Of a stretch of 9,200 bases of DNA, positions 6,537 to 9,200 are shown piece by piece. The notes beneath the pieces were generated by a model. That model was not told the DNA's origin. It did no database searches and was given only the letters and a program-made list of their open reading frames with translations. Origin of the DNA: Clostridiales bacterium (GTDB lineage Bacteria; Bacillota; Clostridia; Peptostreptococcales; Anaerovoracaceae); NCBI GenBank assembly GCA_012735285.1, contig JAAYHT010000030.1, forward strand, positions 1 through 9,200. The letters run 5' to 3'. Position 1 is the stretch's first letter. Each line of letters starts with the position of its first letter. Position numbers and translations under genes: made by a program.

Positions 6537-7727
6537 TTATTCTTCTAAATATTCTCTTGTTATCCTTCCCAGAATCGTCATTCCCTTAATTATCTGCTCT
6601 TCGGTTGAGTTAGAGAAGTTTATGCGCATGTCATTGTTCTTTGCTTCTCCTGGGTAAAAGGATCCGCCAGGTACGAACGCAACCTTTTCCTTCAGTGCAC
6701 GTCTTAAAAGCTCCCTTGACTCCTTGCCTTCAGGCAAACTCATCCATATAAAGAGTCCACCCATGGGTACGTTGTAGGTTACAGATTCAGGAAATTCTTT
6801 AGATATCACTTCCAGCATTACATCTCTTCTCTTCTTATATATCGATGTAATCTTTTTTATATGCTCATCAATATCATAGTGATCTAGATAATATGACATC
6901 TGTCTCTGAGTAATTGCCGACGAAGATAGATCAACGTTGCTCTTTAACAATAGATATTGTTCAATAATATCCCTTCTTGCAGCTATCCATGCAACCCTCA
7001 AGCCAGGACAAAATGTCTTTGAAAAAGAACCACAGTATATCAACTGTCCGTTATCATTTCCAAAACTTATCAGGGGCTTTTCTTTTTCATCTTTAAAAGA
7101 TAGCTCGGAGTAGGCCGCATCTTCTAATACAGCAACATCATAATCTTTTATTAAGTCCATAAAGGCCTTTCTTCTCTCATAGGACCAACACCTGCTTGTT
7201 GGGTTTTGGAAATCAGGAATGACGTATATTAGTTTGACCCTCTCTTTATAATAATCAAGGGCTTTCTTTAACTCATCTATTTTGATACCATCATCATCAG
7301 TAGGTACAGCCACAAGTTCAGCCTCATAAGCTTTTAAGGCGTTCAAGGCGCCAAGATAAGATGGAGTCTCAAAAAGAATCACATCATCCTTATCTATGAG
7401 CATCAGACCTGTCATATCTAGAGCTTGTTGAGAACCGGTCGTTATTAGAATCTCATCTGAGGTAAGATTAAGCCCAAAGTTTTTATTCATCCTCTCAGCT
7501 ATCTGCTCTCTCAGCCTACCAAACCCACTGGTTGAACTATAGCTTAAGGCCTCTTTCCATTGTGTCTCAAGTACTTTCATAAAGGAATTTCTGATGTCTT
7601 CAATAGGATATGATTCAGGTGAAGGAAAACCGCCTGCAAAAGATATGATATCCGGAGCATCAGCTAATTCCATTAGGGACAATAATTCTTTGTCTTCCAT
7701 ATACTTCATTCTGTTTGCAAATCTCAT
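6537..7727 (-). CDS. PLP-dependent aminotransferase, 2-aminoadipate/aromatic (class I gamma) type
   Basis: This is a fold-type I aminotransferase that moves an amino group between an amino acid and a 2-oxo acid. Numbered from ATG 7727 (396 residues): DIISFAGGFPSPE at about 26-38, FQNPT with cofactor-binding N175, D203 in LEDAAYSEL (contacts the pyridine nitrogen), Y206, the PLP lysine K237 in GSFSKTFCPGLR, and R368 in MRINFSN for the substrate carboxylate. This matches the LysN/MocR-type subgroup without a DNA-binding domain. NPTS replaces the usual NPTG after the cofactor Asn. The start at 7727 is chosen because GAGGTG lies 4 bases upstream and relatives begin with M-x-FAxRM; a TTG at 7748 and an ATG at 7739, which overlaps the ahcY TGA, lack such a site. 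The Shine-Dalgarno overlaps the ahcY stop, suggesting coupling. The substrate is unknown: aminoadipate, aromatic, branched-chain and methionine-like acids are all possible. Confidence 0.85.
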   Translation of the reverse strand: MRFANRMKYMEDKELLSLMELADAPDIISFAGGFPSPESYPIEDIRNSFMKVLETQWKEALSYSSTSGFGRLREQIAERMNKNFGLNLTSDEILITTGSQQALDMTGLMLIDKDDVILFETPSYLGALNALKAYEAELVAVPTDDDGIKIDELKKALDYYKERVKLIYVIPDFQNPTSRCWSYERRKAFMDLIKDYDVAVLEDAAYSELSFKDEKEKPLISFGNDNGQLIYCGSFSKTFCPGLRVAWIAARRDIIEQYLLLKSNVDLSSSAITQRQMSYYLDHYDIDEHIKKITSIYKKRRDVMLEVISKEFPESVTYNVPMGGLFIWMSLPEGKESRELLRRALKEKVAFVPGGSFYPGEAKNNDMRINFSNSTEEQIIKGMTILGRITREYLEE

Positions 7728-7735
7728 ATTACACC

Positions 7736-8986
7736 TCATATTTTCCAACTATTTTGATATTTTATCTGTTCTTCAGTTAAAGTATCGATTTCAACATTCC
7801 AAGCCTGTAGTAATCTTCTTGCTACTTCGTAGTCAATCTCTTTTGAAACGTCAATAACTTTCTTTTCTAACTTATCCTTATGTTCTTTTATATACAAAGC
7901 AGATAGACACTGTACAGCAAAGCTCATATCCATTATCTCGGCAGGATGCCCATCCGCAGCTGCTATGTTAACTAACCTGCCTTCAGCCAAAACACAAATC
8001 CATCTGCCATTACTAAGCTTATACCCCATTACATTTTTTCTTAACTCTTTCTTCTCTAATGCCGTTTCTTCAAGGCCTTCTATATCTATTTCTACATTGA
8101 AGTGGCCAGCGTTGGCAAGAATTGCTCTATCTTTCATATTAAGCATGTGATCTAGAGTAATAACATTTTTGTTGCCTGTTGCACAGACAAAAATGTCACC
8201 CATCTTTGAAGCCTCTTCCATTTTCATCACTTCATAGCCATCCATTATTGCCTCTATAGCTAAAACTGGATCAATTTCTGTGACAATCACCTTTGCACCC
8301 AGTGCCTTAGCCCTCATAGCAATACCTTTAGAGCACCAACCATAGCCTGCTACCACAACCCTTTTTCCTGCGATTATTAAATTGGTGTTTCGCATGATAC
8401 TATCCCAGACCGATTGCCCGGTACCATATCTATTATCAAACAAGTGCTTGCATCTTGCATCATTCACCGAAACCATGGGGAACATTAGTACCCCTTCTTT
8501 TTCCATTGCTCTGAGCCTTGTTACTCCTGTAGTTGTTTCTTCACATCCACCCCAGACCTCTTCACCCAAATCAGGCCTTTTGCTGTGAATCATTCCAACA
8601 AGGTCTCCCCCGTCGTCTATTATTATGTTAGGCTTTTGTTCAAGTGTCATCTCAATATGGCGATCGTATTCCTCCTGGGTTGCTCCATGATACGCAAAAA
8701 CACTTAATCCGTCAGCCACCAAAGCTGCAGCCACATCATCCTGGGTTGATAGCACATTGCTTCCTGTTACCGACAATTGTGCCCCGCCTGCAGCCAACAC
8801 TCTACATAGATACGCTGTCTTTGCCTCAAGGTGAATAGAAAGCGATATCTTCACACCTTCAAAAGGCTTGTCCTGCTCAAATTCTTTATAGAGGTTTGAC
8901 AGCAAAGGCATATTGGCTGCCACCCAATCGATCTTCTGCCTACCTGAAACGGCCAAGTTCACGTCTCTTACTTCGTATGATTCCAT
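7736..8986 (-). CDS. ahcY: S-adenosylhomocysteine hydrolase
   Basis: AhcY uses bound NAD+ to split S-adenosylhomocysteine, the by-product of SAM-dependent methylation, into adenosine and homocysteine. It is cytosolic and normally tetrameric. In the 416 residues I see SIHLEAKTA with H52, the IIDDGGD loop (D125), EETTTGV with E149/E150, NDARCKHLFDNRYG with K180 and D184 (equivalent to the human catalytic Lys/Asp pair), the NAD motif GYGWCSKG at 214-221, and GHFNVEID with H295. The C-terminus is of the LTEEQ...W type rather than the eukaryotic KPDHYRY type, and the insert seen in many proteobacterial enzymes is missing; this is the short thermophile/archaeal-like form. Some archaeal relatives act on S-inosylhomocysteine, so that substrate is a minor alternative. 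The start is ATG 8986 with AAGGAGA 5 bases upstream. It begins 13 bases after the GerMN gene and touches the aminotransferase gene, so it is mid-operon. Confidence 0.96.
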   Translation of the reverse strand: MESYEVRDVNLAVSGRQKIDWVAANMPLLSNLYKEFEQDKPFEGVKISLSIHLEAKTAYLCRVLAAGGAQLSVTGSNVLSTQDDVAAALVADGLSVFAYHGATQEEYDRHIEMTLEQKPNIIIDDGGDLVGMIHSKRPDLGEEVWGGCEETTTGVTRLRAMEKEGVLMFPMVSVNDARCKHLFDNRYGTGQSVWDSIMRNTNLIIAGKRVVVAGYGWCSKGIAMRAKALGAKVIVTEIDPVLAIEAIMDGYEVMKMEEASKMGDIFVCATGNKNVITLDHMLNMKDRAILANAGHFNVEIDIEGLEETALEKKELRKNVMGYKLSNGRWICVLAEGRLVNIAAADGHPAEIMDMSFAVQCLSALYIKEHKDKLEKKVIDVSKEIDYEVARRLLQAWNVEIDTLTEEQIKYQNSWKI

Positions 8987-8999
8987 ATTTATCTCCTTG

Positions 9000-9200
9000 C
9001 TACATAACTAACTCTGTAAAAGGTTCCGAAGCAGTAATATGACCCATTAAGCTTTCAACTATCTCCCCATCTACCAGAAACTGTACTTTCTTTGGAGGTG
9101 AATCTGAACCAGTTAATTCACCATTTTCCAAAAGAGTTGCTACAATCTGATTAATAAATAGCATTTCGGTCAAACTTCCGCCATGTCCATATATTCCTTC
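9000..9200 (-). CDS. GerMN-domain protein, C-terminal part only
   Basis: An open frame enters from the right edge and ends at TAG (9002-9000). Its 66 visible residues include GHGGSLTEMLFINQIVATLLE and, near the end, VQFLVDGEIVESLMGHITASEPF, a good match to the end of the GerMN (germane) domain known from the spore germination/sporulation protein GerM and from LpqB-like lipoproteins. The N-terminus, where a lipoprotein signal peptide would be expected, lies outside the window, so localisation cannot be judged. The stop is 13 bases before ahcY and the ahcY ribosome binding site fills that gap, so the two are probably co-transcribed. The function is likely at the cell envelope or in the spore, by family only. 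Confidence 0.8.
   Translation of the reverse strand, partial: EGIYGHGGSLTEMLFINQIVATLLENGELTGSDSPPKKVQFLVDGEIVESLMGHITASEPFTELVM

Noticed and set aside
7728..7748. Longer aminotransferase starting at TTG 7748 or ATG 7739
   Set aside because: Neither has a ribosome binding site, and the extra residues are not family-like. ATG 7727 has GAGGTG just upstream and the typical N-terminus.

Overview
The window reads as ordinary chromosomal DNA from a low-GC, endospore-forming Firmicute of the Clostridia type. Evidence for this is the AT-rich sequence with strong AGGAGG-type ribosome binding sites, the tilS-ftsH linkage typical of Firmicutes, a glutamyl-tRNA synthetase (GluRS) with an N-terminal extension, and two sporulation-flavoured proteins: a GerMN-domain fragment and a tiny glycine-rich membrane peptide. 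I cannot name genus or species. No phage, insertion sequence, CRISPR array, rRNA or tRNA gene is visible, and coding density is high, with no gene-free stretch above 300 bases.

Left block (20-4547, minus strand, transcribed leftward): tilS (tRNA-Ile lysidine synthase), ftsH (membrane AAA+ zinc protease, TTG start, long acidic tail) and a PucR/CdaR-like regulator. The regulator starts 5 bases after the ftsH stop. The hpt gene that lies between tilS and ftsH in Bacillus is absent. The regulator's C-terminal helix-turn-helix stops in the middle of the expected recognition helix.

Centre (4548-4645): a 98-bp divergent region. Each strand carries a TATAAT box, and one perfect 15-bp palindrome contains both -35 elements, so the tilS and GluRS promoters interlock. 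The tilS promoter is placed so that transcription should begin on the tilS start codon, and tilS has no visible Shine-Dalgarno (SD) sequence, so a leaderless mRNA is likely.

Middle right (4646-6536): the GluRS gene on the plus strand, then a 35-codon gene for a YjcZ-like one-pass membrane peptide, then a strong GC-rich hairpin serving both converging transcription units.

Right block (6537-9200, minus strand): the end of a GerMN-domain gene, then ahcY (S-adenosylhomocysteine hydrolase), then a fold-type I PLP aminotransferase whose start region touches the ahcY stop. Close spacing indicates one operon. ahcY clears the by-product of SAM-dependent methylation; the aminotransferase substrate cannot be read from sequence. 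I found no clearly new multi-gene system. The best leads are the interlocked promoter palindrome, the leaderless tilS start, the cut-off regulator and the tiny sporulation-type peptide.
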